A stretch of 64,000 nt of DNA from Mytilus galloprovincialis (taxonomy: Eukaryota > Mollusca > Bivalvia > Mytilida > Mytilidae). The stretch lies in assembly GCF_965363235.1 (NCBI RefSeq), contig NC_134840.1, positions 90,966,416-91,030,415 on the forward strand, written 5' to 3'. The first letter of the stretch is position 1. Each line of letters starts with the position of its first letter. Shown one piece after another: positions 1 to 13,000 of the stretch. A model generated the notes under the pieces. That model worked only from the letters and a program-made list of their open reading frames with translations. It was not told the origin of the DNA and made no database searches. A program made the translations under genes and the position numbers.

Positions 1-995
1 ATCCTGTAAAACATGCAATGGCATATACATTGGCCTCCAGGGTATCCCTTACTATTGCGGTTAAACTTCTTAAAAATCGCATATTAGAATATGCAACGTT
101 TTTCCCATGCCTTTTTTAAGCACATAAATGGACAAAACATTGGATCAGAGTGAATTATACGCTATTTGTGAGTATTGGTGTTTATTTCATCTTGTTTTGT
201 TTAATCATTTATTTTATTCGGTGTTCATTCATTTGATTATTCAATCTTAAACTGTCTATTTTGTTTTACTCCTATTAGTATTGCTATTTATATTATTATT
301 TTTTTTATATCATTAATTTAAATACTTATTATTATTTATTGTTATATCTTACGTTTTATACAAGTTCTACGCCTTATTGATAGTTAATACTTAATAGCAA
401 CTTTCTAGGTACAGTTAAAATCGAAAAACAAGTTTACTAATTTTATTTATCTAAATGACATCCTTCATTTGGCTTTCCTTTTTATCATATCCTACTTTTT
501 TAAAATTATTATATCCTACTTCTTTTTGTGCTTTGGTCAGGAAGGAACAACTTCTAGATAATTAACGTTAGATAAATTGTCAGAGAAAGAGCTATAGGAT
601 AACGATAGTGTAGTTGATGGATGCCTTATTCCGGCAAATGTGAAATTAGAACGTCAGCTTTTTTTTTTTTTTAAAGTTTTAACTTTTTCTTCACTTTGAC
701 AATATAGTTTCAAGGAAGACATGAAGAAAAGAGGAACATTGTTTTTCTCTTTTGAACTATTCATGTTTTATTGATAGCGGAGTTTGTTCTTTTATAAATT
801 TTAAAGGTTACTATATGGTAACTTTTTTTCTCATTCAGGTAATAAGTGCTATCATACCACACATATATAACTATATACTAGTTGAAATGTCATAAAGGTC
901 CTAAGTCAGGAATCTGATGTACAGTAGTTGTCGTTTGTTTATATAATTTATACGTGTTTCTCGTTTTTCGTTTTTTTTTTTTTTTTTATTTTATA
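1..995. other. AT-rich stretch without a recognised gene
   Basis: No open frame of useful length and no exon with paired splice sites could be recognised. It contains poly-T runs (about 660-673 and 970-988) only. Confidence 0.6.
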
Positions 996-1193
996 TAGAT
1001 TAGACCGTTGGTTTTCCCGTTTGAATGGTTTTATCCTAGTAATTTTGGGGCCCTTTATAGCTTGTTGTTCGGTGTGAGCCAAGGCTCCGTGTTAAAGGCC
1101 GTATATTGCCATATAATGGTTTACTTTTTTAAAATTGGTATTTGGATGGAGAGTTGTCTCATTGGCACTCACACCACATCTTCCTATATCTAA
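996..1193 (+). repeat. Dispersed mussel repeat ('gattagaccgttggttttcc' type)
   Basis: About 200 bp that I recognise as a repeat very common in mussel genomic sequence, running from gattagaccg to ccacatcttcctatatcta. A 61-codon open frame inside it is a by-product of the repeat and not a gene. The last ~50 bp recur at 32462-32512 (gttgtct..ttggcactca.accacatcttcctatatct), which shows inside this window that the sequence is dispersed. Confidence 0.6.
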
Positions 1194-2899
1194 TAAGATA
1201 AGGGAACCAAACTAACTTTCAGCGTTTGTTTTCTGCCGTCTTTGGAGGACCATTCTCATTAAAATTTTCTAAAGTGGGATCAATATCATGTGATTAGTGT
1301 CTGGAAATTTGTCGAAATGAATTATTTCGTAACTAGAAAAACTAAATATTGTTCAGGAAGCGTCTAAATTATAAGGCAACAGCAGTATACCGATGTACTA
1401 GAACGAGATGATCCATTTCGAGTATTCAAGTCAAGAGAAATTTTCTGAGTGAATAATCCCATTTACTCCAAATGGTGCAATTATATATTAATTGACGGGG
1501 TAGGTCGTAAATGTCAAAGAGACACCAGAACATTATCGGTAAATTTATAGTTCAGACGATTTCATGTTTTTACTTTTTTTAAAGATCTAGGACTGCAAAA
1601 CATGTCTGTTGTGAGTCAAGACAAAGAAACTTAAATTTGGTCTAGCAATTGGTTACCGTAGAATTTGAGAGTGATTTCATTTCAATATTGTTATTCCTTG
1701 GTGGAGGAGTTATTTGATGTTAATGAAAGGCATATACTGTGAACATGCAAGTGCGTTACGTAAAATTGGAAGCATGTAACGTAATACGATGAGGCAGATA
1801 GTTTGCATATGCTTATAAATTTGAAAATGTCAGTGAAAATCAATTGTCAAGTTCGTCATACATTCTACTTATTATTTATCTATGTTTGTCAAACATTTTA
1901 TTTATCTATCTTAACAAAGTAATGATCTAAATATGAAGCAATTTTAGCTTAGTCAGTAAAACCGTTTGATTCCTAAATTGAGTTGATATAGGTGGGGCGC
2001 ACCTGAACAATTTCAATTTCGACAGGTAATGAAATTCGTGGTTTAACAGGTAACACAGAATTGAGCAATTGCAGTAAATTTTTTACGGATGTGTATATTG
2101 TTATAAAAGCAGAATCAAATTTATTAACGGAGATGTTAAAACTGAAATCTATATATATATATATATTTCATCAGATACAGAAGAGGAGCTGTGTGATAAA
2201 GATCGAGGTAGATGTTGAAGTAAAAGATCACAAAACAAGGTAACGTAACGAGCAGTGAATAGTTGCAAGTCATATAACAAAGTGCGCATAACAATATGTC
2301 GTTTCGACAAAATATAAGGTAGTTTCCACATCATAAAAACATCGCATAAAAGCATAAATAATAACAGTAACAAAATACTTTGATATTTTATTGCCCAAAT
2401 ATTAAACATTTCTAGAATACTTTTTGATAAAAGATTTTTTAAAAATATTCGAATTGCACTGTTGATAAATCAAACAAAATTTGCAGTCATGTTAAATTTC
2501 GTTTCAGTTTTCCTGGATTCGACATGTCACTGTTTTTTCTTAAAATGAATTTCAACTGTAACTGTTCAGATGTGGTGAGCTATTATTTTGGTTGGTCATA
2601 GCCGACGCCCAAACTTTGCTTTGCCACATTGAACGTAGTACGTGTTTTTAAAATACTGATTCACATGGCGGAAGTTTTACACTACTTTTATCTTTATTTA
2701 TAGTTGACTGATGTCTCAGCAAATTTAATGTGTTGTGCGATTTCTTAAATTTGTATTTCGCGTCGTATTAACAGCAACTAAAGCACTATCAATATGATCA
2801 CTTAGTTAAGGCTACAAGACTAAATGAGCAGCTATGTTTTGGCATGAGGCGGTTGAATATTGGCTTTTTATCGATGCCAAAATAAATTGAAGTGGAATC
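1194..2899. other. No recognisable feature
   Basis: AT-rich sequence with a short (TA)n run at about 2150-2165. A possible small exon around 2176-2238 (cag before, gtaac after) meets a stop in the only suggestive frame and was not accepted. I see nothing else. Confidence 0.5.
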
Positions 2900-2989
2900 A
2901 CACCCACTCAAAGCATGAACAAACGGCAGAATACCGGTGACAACTGGGTTAAGAGACAAAACAATGGTGTGAAGTGGTATAAATTTTAT

Positions 2990-3660
2990 CTGGTAAAAAA
3001 AAAATGGTACATTGTAAAAATTGATGACATTACAAGAGACTTTTTGTCACGAATAAGGTCTTTTCCTCTAGTTTCAACTACTCTTTCAAACACCAAATCA
3101 TACGCAGATGATAAACTGCATTATTGAGTAAATAATTATCTTGCTCTAATTGATAAATCATTTTCAGCGTCGGATGTTATAACAGCAGCATCTCTTTGAT
3201 TGGCTAACCTTTCAACAGATACAGCGGTATGCAATTGATGTTGAGAGAGTTTCTTGCAAATTATACACCTTGATGTATAGAGAAGATGAAAACTTTTTAA
3301 GCCAGCAATTTTTTTTATAAATATGGCTTTGTATCTGGTGCTTCCATTTTTGCCGAAGCCGAATGTGCTACTGATTTCAAATTTAGCCTACGTGTGCTGC
3401 TGTTATAACACGACTTCCATACCATAATACGGTTTATTTAATTCCTGTATCATTACAGAATTCATTTAAAAACGAACAAATCTTCACGTCTCTTTCTGTG
3501 GATTTCTCAGACTTTTTTGTCCAGATTCTGTTGATACAATTAATATTTCATCAATACCAGAATCGCAGATAATGCATTCGATAACACCAACAACATCTCG
3601 CCTTTTCTTTGCATGGGGTGGAGCTAGTTTAAACGAGACAGTGGAAGTGTCCATTTACTT
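2990..3660 (-). pseudogene. Decayed fragment of a repetitive CIIC-type zinc-finger-like gene family
   Basis: Read on the minus strand, three separated stretches look coding. About 3650-3500 gives KLAPPHAKKRRDVVGVIECI followed by ICD. About 3275-3135 gives CIICKKLSQHQLHTAVSVER, then LANQRDAAVITSDAEND. About 3110-3010 gives AYDLVFERVVETRGKDLIRD. The cysteine pair C-I-I-C followed by a short LH.A motif resembles large families of uncharacterised proteins found in many copies in mollusc, coral and amphioxus genomes, probably carried by mobile elements. It is broken and has no continuous frame. The family assignment is from memory of such proteins, so confidence is modest. Confidence 0.4.
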
Positions 3661-3884
3661 AAATACAAAACAAATGACCTTCGCTAATTCGCCCAATGTA
3701 GCCTAGAACTAGAAAGCTTAACAGTGTCGGTAAATGTGTGACAGATATCCAGATTCCAATCCGGATAGAAATCAGACATTTAAAAGGTAATTAAAACGAC
3801 TTTTTCAACATTCGCCTGCGCTCCGCTATAAGATGGTCGTACGACACATTCTAATCTTAAGATAACTTTTGTTGTACTTGTTTG

Positions 3885-4850
3885 GCTTTATATATATTTT
3901 GATATGAGCGTCACTGATGAGTCTTATGTAGACGAAACGCACGTCTGGCGTACTAAATTATAATCCTAGTACCTTTGATAACTATTTGGCACAACTTTTT
4001 GGAATTTTGGGTCCTCAGTGCTCTTCAACTTCGTACTTGTTTGGCTTTATAACTGTTTTGATCTGAGCGTCACTGATGAATCTTATGGAGAAATAACGCG
4101 CGACTGGCGTATTGAATTAAAATCCTGGTACCTTTGATAACTATTTTCACCACTGTGTCGATTCAACTGCTTGTGGTTGTTTCGGCCCCGAGGGTATCAC
4201 CAGCCCTGAAGTCAACACTTCGGTGTTGACATGAATATCAATTACATGTATATAGTCATTTTTATTAATTTCTTGTTTACAAAACTTTGATTTTTCGGCA
4301 AAACTAAGGATTTATTATCCCAGGCATAGATAACCTTAGTCGTATTTGGTACAACTTTTGGAGTTTTGGATCCTCAATGCTCTTCAACTTTGTACTTGTT
4401 TGGTTTTAGAACTATTTTAATCTGGTCGTCGATGGACGAAACGCGCGACTGGCGTATTGAATTATAATCCTGGTACCTTTGACAACTATTTTCACCACTG
4501 TGTCGATTCAACTGCTTGTGGTTGTTTCGTCCCCGAGGGTATCACCAGCCCTGAAATCAACACTTCGGTGTTGACATGAATATCAATTACATGTATATAG
4601 TCATTTTTATTAATTTCTTGTTTACAAAACTTTGATTTTTCGGCAAAACTAAGGATTTATTATCCCAGGCATAGATAACCTTAGTCGTATTTGGTACAAC
4701 TTTTGGAGTTTTGGATCCTAAATGCTCTTCAACTTTGTACTTGTTTGGTTTTAGAACTATTTTGATCTGGTCGTCGATGGACGAAACGCGCGTCTGGTGT
4801 ATTAAATTATAATCCTGGTACCTTTGATAACTATATTCGAGAACAACACC
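3885..4850 (+). repeat. Tandem array of the 345-bp 'acgaaacgcgcgtctggcg' family
   Basis: Two nearly full units and one partial unit lie head to tail. The marker cactgtgtcgattcaactgc begins at 4151 and again at 4496, a period of 345 bp. Each unit contains a GC-richer block (cgagggtatcaccagccctg), a small palindrome around the phrase aacacttcggtgttgaca, and the core block 'gacgaaacgcgcg(t/a)ctgg(c/t)gta'. Other copies in the window are at 18127-18500, 32680-32770, 33958-34715 (reverse) and a remnant at 25622-25690. There is no coding capacity. Tandem cores of this kind are known from non-autonomous Helitron-like and 'pearl'-type elements of bivalves, but I cannot show that this is one. Confidence 0.75.
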
Positions 4851-6600
4851 CCTGTTATTTTATGAGTTTTTTAGTTGTTTTGTTTTAGTTCTTCATTGCC
4901 TTTTCCCTTTTGACCATATTTAAATACTTCTTTATCTTATAATTCTGATTGTTCCCAGGGTATTTTTTTCATTTTCAATCAAAATAATACACGTTTTAAC
5001 AGTATCTTTAAAATTCATGTAATTGTCATTAAAATAACAATTTATATTAGTGTTGTTATGAGCACTTAAAAATATCGTAATTAAAGTATTTGTAAAGTTC
5101 TTTATAAATAGGTGAATCCTAATGATTATTAAAAACAAACTCTTTTATTGGACACACATTCGAAGCTTATTTATTTAGAACTCGTGGGAATTTGAGATGA
5201 CAAACGATTCTTTTTTCATATTTTAAAATTTAAAATTATACAAATGTCAGACCAATTTTCTAAATAAGCATTTTGCTATAAGCCATGCAAGGTCTTAACT
5301 TATTTGTTAATAAAATAAGAATTAAACTTGTACTTGTAGCTTGTAGAATATAAAAATTAATCTTTGTATTTTAATATTTGAATTCTTCGATTAGTTATTC
5401 TATAATCATAGCAAAGGACAGCTCCTGTTTCACTGATGTTAACTTTTTAACTTATGTTTATATTTGGTAAATTTCCCATATTTGGCCACTGGGTAGCTTG
5501 GTAAAACAGGATAAATAATATAAAGGCTAATCAAGTAAAACCTGTTTGCTCATGGGAATGTTATTTGATTTCATTACCGATCGGAAATAATGCTAAATTA
5601 CTATCAGCTGTCCTGGTTTATCATTTGTTTGAATCTTTAGTTTACTGAGTTTTTCTTTAGTGCTATTTGTTTTTTATTCTTGTTTTGGCATGAAGTTGTC
5701 TACATAATATGTTTTCTTGTCCTATTTGTCTCTTGATTCTATTTTATAAATAAAGCAAACTAGGTCATTTGAATTATCTCAATCATTATTCGCTATATTG
5801 AATACATTTGTGTTACATTGACGAATAAAACTTGTAGAACGTACATAATGGTCAAAGGTCATATGTTTTGTTTTACTACATTACCGAAGTAAAGTATAGA
5901 CTCAGGCGGAAACCAGGTTGAAATAGAACAAAAGAATCGAAGCTCTTTATTAAAGAAGGCGATAATGATTACTGTATTGTTTACTATAGTAACAAAAATT
6001 TTAAAAGTTAATAGAAACAAATAAAATGACAATTTTCTTCTCAGTAACGAAGTGTTTTATTTTAAAACACCATTTGCATAAGTTTTCAATTTATCTATTA
6101 CATAGTTAAGCAGAACAATTAGATATCAAGTCGACGACATGGGTATCTATCAAGTTGGATGAAGAAAATGCATAACCTCCATTTTTTTTAAAATACCAGG
6201 GACGGGGAAAATATAAATCTATTAGTTCAGTAATTTTCGTGTCTGCCCTTCCATTATGTGACTCAAGAAAAAATTCCCCAAAAAGGGTAACTATTATATT
6301 GAAAAGTGAAAATCGAGTGCACCTTTTTATGTTAGGGCGTGCTTGAGTTGAATATTTTATCTTGGAATCGTACGAAGCGAGAATATTTGATACATCATCT
6401 CGCTTCAGATTCTATCATTTTTATATATCAAAGCTACAGGTTGACTTTATAACATACTTGACGACAGTCTTTCAAGTTGGATGATGAAAATGCATATCTT
6501 CGAAAAATAATAATTGTTTGAGTGTGATAACTAGGGTTTATAGTCTTCAACCGCTAATAAAATCTAGTCTGCCCTTCCACGAAATAATTAATTAGAATTT
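4851..6600. other. No gene recognised; degenerate 0.35-kb direct repeat
   Basis: Mostly featureless AT-rich DNA. Two diverged copies of one segment occur at about 6132-6260 and 6463-6585. Shared words are caagttggatga.gaaaatgcata and tctgcccttcca. I see no open frame. Confidence 0.4.
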
Positions 6601-7488
6601 TTTTTAAATATTTATGAATTTTCGAAAATTCCACATGACAACCGATCATTTCAAGTCTATGGAAGAAGCGATTCGATAAAAACTTTTCTTATATCAACGA
6701 GCGATATTGTCTTATATCAACGAGTTGCATTGTGGAAAATTTCAGATGAATGTAAGCATTTGTACGAAGAAAGGCAGATTTCTCTGCATAAAGTAATGAC
6801 TCTATCCTTAAAACAGGCTGACATTTAACACGACATACGTCTGGTGTATAATTTCCATGAATTATTTTATGTAATAACAAGCAAGGTGTATTTAAACGAG
6901 AAAATTGAATTGTTGAATAAATAAACATAAATGCACGATTTATCATTTGTAGATGTACACATTCTATAAATATCATGTAGCAAATTCAGTGGAATGCAAT
7001 TGAGATGAATTCATTTGTTTGCTAAGCCAAAATCACCTATAAGTCATAGATACTGCTATATTTTATTATATCAAAGCGTTATTTGTCTTATATCATAGCG
7101 ATGATTTTTTTAATATCAAAAATTTATGAATGCGATACTTTTCTAATGTAACTGCTATAGTTTTCTAATATAAAATAAATACAATGACACGTCACCATGC
7201 ATGTCAAGAAAACTGCAAACATAATTCACAAACTTAGATCATGACCGGTTTAATGTTTTAGGACCAATATCACTAAAATTTCGTAACTGTAACAAAATTA
7301 ACGCTTACATGAACTTATCATTTCGAAAATGTTGCTCGACCCTATTGATAGTTGAGAGTGTTAACAACCTGTTCAGTCTATTGTTTTCAATCCCATGGTT
7401 TAACCGACTAATTCTATTTGAAGTGATGATGAAATTACGGAATTTAAATGCCGTTGCAAATAGTCTACCGACCTATTAGATTCTAACA

Positions 7489-7702
7489 TACTGTGGATTC
7501 ATTAATATTCGTTGGATACTAATTTTCGTGGATTTCGTTGGTACAGGGGAACCACGAAATGAAATGTTCAACAAATTACATTTTTTCTTTAGGAATGTAT
7601 GATTATTTTGTGAAAACAACGAAATTAAAATATCCACGAATATACTAGTTTTCCTCACACCACGAAAATTGGTACCCACGAAAATAAAAAAAACCACAGT
7701 AC
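7489..7702. mobile_element. TA-flanked MITE with ctgtgg termini
   Basis: The element starts ctgtggattcattaatattc and ends with the inverted counterpart ...aaaaccacag, with TA on both outer sides. Both halves carry words with 'ttcgtgg' / 'ccacgaa', so the whole folds back on itself. It is non-coding. A TA target duplication is what mariner-like non-autonomous elements leave. It resembles MITEs that I recall from bivalves. Confidence 0.65.
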
Positions 7703-8239
7703 TGGTCACACTGCTATAGCCTAATCACCTTGGTAATATCGAAATAGACTAAAAATATTATTACTTAAAAGAAACATTCATTCAAACAATCCAATCTAAC
7801 ACAGCTCCAAATTACAATGAATATTCAAATGGTAAAATAAATAATCCAAACGAATTAAAATGTACAAATGCTGATGTCCCGAACTTTGAAGATACCAACT
7901 GAGTAGCCTCAAACTATCAATTGGACAACTTCAGATGCAACGAAATTCAAAAATCTTGTCAAACAGAAAATGTATTTATTATTAACATAGAAAAAAATAT
8001 TGAGAAGGAAAACAGTTCTTTTGGATATCAAAGACTTTTCCTGTTGGTAAATCGATATCTCTATAAACATAATCAGCTCGTCGCGTGGACACTCTTTTAC
8101 ATCGCGATGACCGTGAGGGCATTCCGATGTATTGTTGCCACAGAGATTTGACTTTCGTTTTTTACTAGTAACCGATCGTATAAATACGCGAACATTTCTT
8201 AATGCAAAATAACAATCCGTATCGCTTGTTATAAATTCA

Positions 8240-8392
8240 TTTCTTCAATTAGTTTAAACATATTTATTTATAGTGGATTGGGAAACAAGTTTTTCGACTT
8301 ATATTAATCCCTTTCCACTGTGCGGGTGCGAGTGCTGCCTTGTAGCGGCATTAGCCTGTTCTTTTTCGAAATCTACAAGGGTGTCTTTAACG
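8240..8392 (-). repeat. 5'-truncated tRNA-type SINE (3' part)
   Basis: The reverse complement matches the 3' two-fifths of the SINE at 56882-57240: cgttaaagacacccttgtag, then aaaaagaacaggctaatg, cactcgcacccgcacagtgg, cttgtttcccaatccactat and the tail aataaatatgtttaaacta. The tRNA-related head is missing, as expected from 5' truncation during LINE-driven insertion. Confidence 0.75.
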
Positions 8393-8769
8393 TCTTCAAT
8401 GAGTACTATAAAAAATGTTAAGAACACAAATAAATAAGATGTAAATGTCTTTTGACGTTAGAAATGATTTTAAAGATTTATAGATGATGCATGAGTTCGA
8501 ATGAGACATTCAAACAGGAAAACCAAAGGTCTAATTTGTATAAAAAAAGAGATTCAAAAGTACAGGTCAGATTTTGTCGAATCAATCTGAACGAGAACAG
8601 TATGATTTATCTTTGTCACATATTAGTTTCATTGTTATCAATAAAGAAAGTCTTCCATGCGTGCGTTGCGAGCATATCGGACATATAATATTTCGGTGCG
8701 TTCAAGAGAAATTTGTAAGATGTTACCAAAAACAATTTGAATTTATGCAATGGTCTTAAAACTGCTTAT

Positions 8770-9060
8770 TTACATACAATACTACTAAGAAGTAAAAACA
8801 CAAAAATACTGAACTCCGAGGAAAATTCAAAACAGAAAACACACCAAACGAACGGATAACAACTGTCATATTTCTGACTCGGTACTGGGATTTTTAAATT
8901 TTAAAAATTGGTGGATTGAATCTGGTTTTATAGCGCGTAATCGCTCACGTGTATGACAGTCTCATCAAGTTCTTTCATATCTACAACTATGCGTGAACAA
9001 AACAGACATAATAGGTAAAATTGTCAAAATATGGGAACAGCAGTCTAATATTGATACTAA
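8770..9060 (+). repeat. Dispersed repeat, family with 'ggtaaaattgtcaaaatatg' end, copy 1
   Basis: Matches 13575-13870 over its length (for example acagacataataggtaaaat versus acagaaataataagtaaaat, then gggaacagcagtc versus ggaaacagcagtc). A diverged third copy lies at about 14590-14690, and the related block at 10530-10840 shares the middle part (ctgac(t)cggtac.ggg). It is non-coding, and I saw no clear terminal repeats. Confidence 0.55.
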
Positions 9061-9783
9061 TAAGTACTAATATTGATATAACAAAAACACCGCTATGATA
9101 TTTTAAAAGTATCGCATTGATATAAGAACTAATAGCATTTGTTTATTTATGTATATAAGAAAAACACAGCACTTCAAATTTTACACGGACATAAAATTTA
9201 GCTTCTAACTAACTTCTGAATGTATATTTAGACTCAATTGTTGTTTATATTTGAACAATAAGTTTTAAAGTTAGTATTTTCTTAATTTTTTCGTTGCCGA
9301 AAACAACATTTTCCGCACGGAATGTCTGCATATTTCCAATTGATATTAGACAATATCGCTATGTGATATAAGAAAAGTTTTTATCGATACGCTTCTTCCA
9401 TAGATCGAGTTTTAAGTTGTCCCAATGCAGACAATATCATAAACTGATGCTCTTTAGGTAGTAGATACATTTGTCTTTTAAAATGCAACTGCCATTTAAG
9501 GATCGTAATGATGCTTTGTGGATAAATTTATCAATTTTGCAAGAGCAAAATTGGCAGCGCGTCATCTCTACAATGGCTTCCATTTGTACGATTGTGAAAA
9601 TGAACTGGCGTAATGAGGAGATCATTTTGACGAAGTAGAATCCTGTCTGTGGGGTCTTTCATTTAAAACCAATTTTAGATAGCAACATTTCATTTTGATA
9701 CCTGTGCTAGGGTCACTGCTTTTCTATTTTTTGTTTGAATAAATGCAAAATAAGCTTATTTTACGCTGTGAAGATTGATCTTG

Positions 9784-9970
9784 CACTCCAAGATTTCAGT
9801 GGTTTGATGTTGAACGAGTTTCACAGTTGTTACTTTCTATCCATCATTAATGAATGGTTTGAAAATATGTCAAATAAATTTATTTTCCAGTGTGTACATT
9901 TTGCTGGCACTCAAACATTTCAGTGGATAAGATGTTTATAGAGTTTCACAGTGGTTACTTTCATTCTTTA
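9784..9970 (+). repeat. Two-unit direct repeat, period about 122 bp
   Basis: The words cactccaagatttcagtgg, gatgttgaacgagtttcaca and gttgttactttc (9784-9852) recur as cactcaaacatttcagtgg, gatgtttatagagtttcaca and gtggttactttc (9908-9966). It lies just upstream of the small peptide gene, perhaps in its promoter or 5' UTR region. Confidence 0.55.
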
Positions 9971-10051
9971 AAAAATGAATGCTACATGTGCCAGCACTTT
10001 ATAACTATTTTCCGTAACATTTATAATACATATTAAATTTCAGGAGTAAAA

Positions 10052-13000
10052 ATGAAAATCCTCACAATTGGCTTACTGCTCATTGTGTTACTAGGAATTG
10101 TTTTATCAAAACACCAAGGATCTATACTGTCATCTATGTTGAAACCATTAGATTTTTGTAAGTATAAACTTATGTGAAGTATTGTCGTTTTCCTTTTCTG
10201 AATCTGTAAGCGTAACAATTAAAAGTCATTAAACGTTGTCGAATAAAGAAACTATCTTAAGTTCTACTGTTGAAAGTTAAATACAAATAATCGTATTCAT
10301 AAGTTTTTTTATTATTTGAAAAGCGAAATAGAACCGATAACGTCTTTGAAAATTGAAGAACACTGAAGTTGCTTTCAAAATATATATCCGGTTTTTTAAA
10401 TCGTGTAATTGTATGTATCATCATACTATTTTTGGTTTCGGTAAGTTTTGAAAAGACCCTGTGCAAATTTGATATATAAAGCCGGATATAACTTTAGTTG
10501 GTTATCTTGTTCTATTGTGATATGATTTAAATAAAGGCAACAGTAGTATACCGCTGTTCGAAATTCATAAATCGATAGAGAAAAAACAAATCCGGGTTAC
10601 AAACTAAAACTGAGGGAAACACAACATTAAAATGTAAAACACACAGAAACGAACTATAATATAACAATGGCCAATTCCCTGACTTGGTACAGGGCATTGT
10701 AAAATAAAATTGATGGGTCGAACCTGATTTTGTGGCATGCCAAACTTCCCGCTTTAATGGCGATGTTAAATATAACATTAGAATGACAACATTACATGAC
10801 AGGACTACAATACAAATAAATTGGAGAAAATATAGGACAGAGAAGCCAATAAAAAAATTTAAATGATTTTTGCATCCCAATCTAATGATATCGAGAACTT
10901 GATGAAAATTGATCCGAAAATACGCCATTCGCACTATAACCGTTATAATATAGTTTGTTTCATAATATGACACATCTATTTATTGTTATATATTTCATTA
11001 TTTCGATCTCAGTATGACAAATTTAAAAACTGCAGAAAAATATTAATTGTGGTATTACTATCACTGAGAAAGTAGCGAGTAAATAGATATTAATATTGAG
11101 AGAGAAAAGACTAAGTGCGCATCCGCAAATCCTTATTCCAATAAAATAAAACAAGACTACCCTGTGTAAAAAAGCAACCATAATAAATCAAAATATAGAA
11201 AACCAGAGAATGAGCAACACAACTCCAACAAAAACCGTGTATGAACTTAGGTGCTCTGGGACGGATAGTTATTGTTTCACATGTGCCATTTGTGGAGCTG
11301 TTCAAGCAAGTATAGATACTTAACAATTCTATACAGCTTACATATTCTATTGATCTATATGATATTCTGTCTTGCAACTTACCAAAGCAAGTAACAATCA
11401 ATCAATCCATTTGTGTTTTGTTATTTTGTAATTTTAACTACAGTTCATCATCGGGAATGTAGTCAGCAGATTTTTTAATTGTCATTGTAAGATTTGAAAC
11501 GGCCATGTTTACACCACAAAATTAAAAATGAGTACAGCCAAACATGTGTAAATGAAAAAATTATTAAGCATGCCAGGACTTACAATCTTAATACATTGTG
11601 TTTTACATGTTTCTCGAATTTTTGGCCAATTAGAAATTTTCAAAATAAACTTTTGCTTATTGTTGAAGGATTACATTTTAAGCTGACCTATTCTTGTTAA
11701 CGTCTATGTCATTTGATTTCTGGTTGATAGTTGATTCATTGGTTATTATACCATATTTTCTTATTTTTATAGGCTGGGTTAAATCATTGATATGTTGATT
11801 TACTAAATAGTAAAGACTACAATGATAATTGTATTGCATTGATATTGACAATAGCGGGACACACAAAATGGTGGCATGAAACAGTGTAGCTAAGCTAAAA
11901 ATCAAATGTTATTTAGATGTTTGATTATTTTACCATCTTCTGTATTTATATGACAAAACAGTCCAAATTTTTCTTCATATTGGGTATGTGTCTTCCGGTT
12001 ATTACGATATTCACGTTGCTACGTATAAGAAATTTTACCAGATATATATGGGAAAATTTAAGATGATTTCGTCAACAGTTTAACTAAGGCTTTGACGATT
12101 ATGATAACTATTATGATACGTTCTACTGGACATAATCCCAATACCCTGCTCTTTCCGCCAATTGTGACATCATCGAGTGAAAGTTTTGCATTGGGTTTGT
12201 ACTATCAATCAGCAATAAGACGGTAGTAATTTCATATTTTTCTTTTTTGTTTTGCTAAGTAGGATTTATATTATAATAATTGATTATCTTTTCTAAAAGA
12301 ATTCTAAATGAAATGTAAATAAATCTGAATGGAACAAGTTTTGCTGTAGATTAGGAATTGTTATTTTCCTTTAACTTGAAATCAAAAAGTATACTGAAGT
12401 TTTATTCATTTATTTCTATTAAATTTTTATCATTTCAGCTATTCATTTACATATTACCTCTGAAGAAAATCAACCAAAAAATGACATCCTTCATGAATTA
12501 GGAGATTTCTACAAAGGAAAAAGAACTGGATGTGAATATTTTTTTTTATTATTATTTTACTAAATAATTCAAGATTAAATCATACCGTAGTATTGGTTTG
12601 TCCTTCGATAATCACAATTCAGTCTTAAACTTTTAACAAACACGCATTAAACAAAACGTTCTCTGCAACTAACATCTTCGAGAAACTTGAATTTCCTTCA
12701 ATTTTTTTGTAACGTTTCGCTTTATGCTGATCTGGTCTTCTTATTGTATAATTCAAAGTTCAGTGATTATATTGGTCGCATTCATCCCATTGATTTTGAA
12801 ATAAGGCTACAACACCGATACAGTTACATCTCTTTCATATCTTGATTAGCATCAAGTAATTGACAATGAGGTTTGTTGAAAACACAATAGGGTGTAACCT
12901 GTGGAGTAGAAACTTTCATATTCACAGCTTGTATTTAAATTAACCAATCGTTACTTTTCTGTATACGGTTGTGTTGACTGTTTGTCATTATATCGTTTTT

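Larger units (their letters stand above)
6640..9420. mobile_element. Region bounded by inverted repeats (possible decayed DNA transposon)
   Basis: The left end (about 6655-6730) reads tctatggaagaagcg then cgataaaaacttttcttata and gcgatattgtct. The reverse complement of 9340-9410 reads the same words in the same order (tctatggaagaagcg, cgataaaaacttttcttata, gcgatattgtct). The ends are therefore inverted repeats about 2.7 kb apart, and sub-repeats of the 'tcttatatca..gcgat' kind also occur near 7075-7110. No transposase is recognisable between them. The interior holds a MITE and a SINE fragment. It may be a single element or two separate opposite-facing copies. Confidence 0.4.

Noticed and set aside
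2061-2243. Open frame and possible exon between cag (2175) and gtaac (2239)
   Set aside because: The suggestive frame stops early, there is no family resemblance, and it lies next to a (TA)n run.
10527-10973. 148-codon minus-strand open frame
   Set aside because: Falls inside a dispersed repeat, in an intron of the small peptide gene and antisense to it; no protein features.
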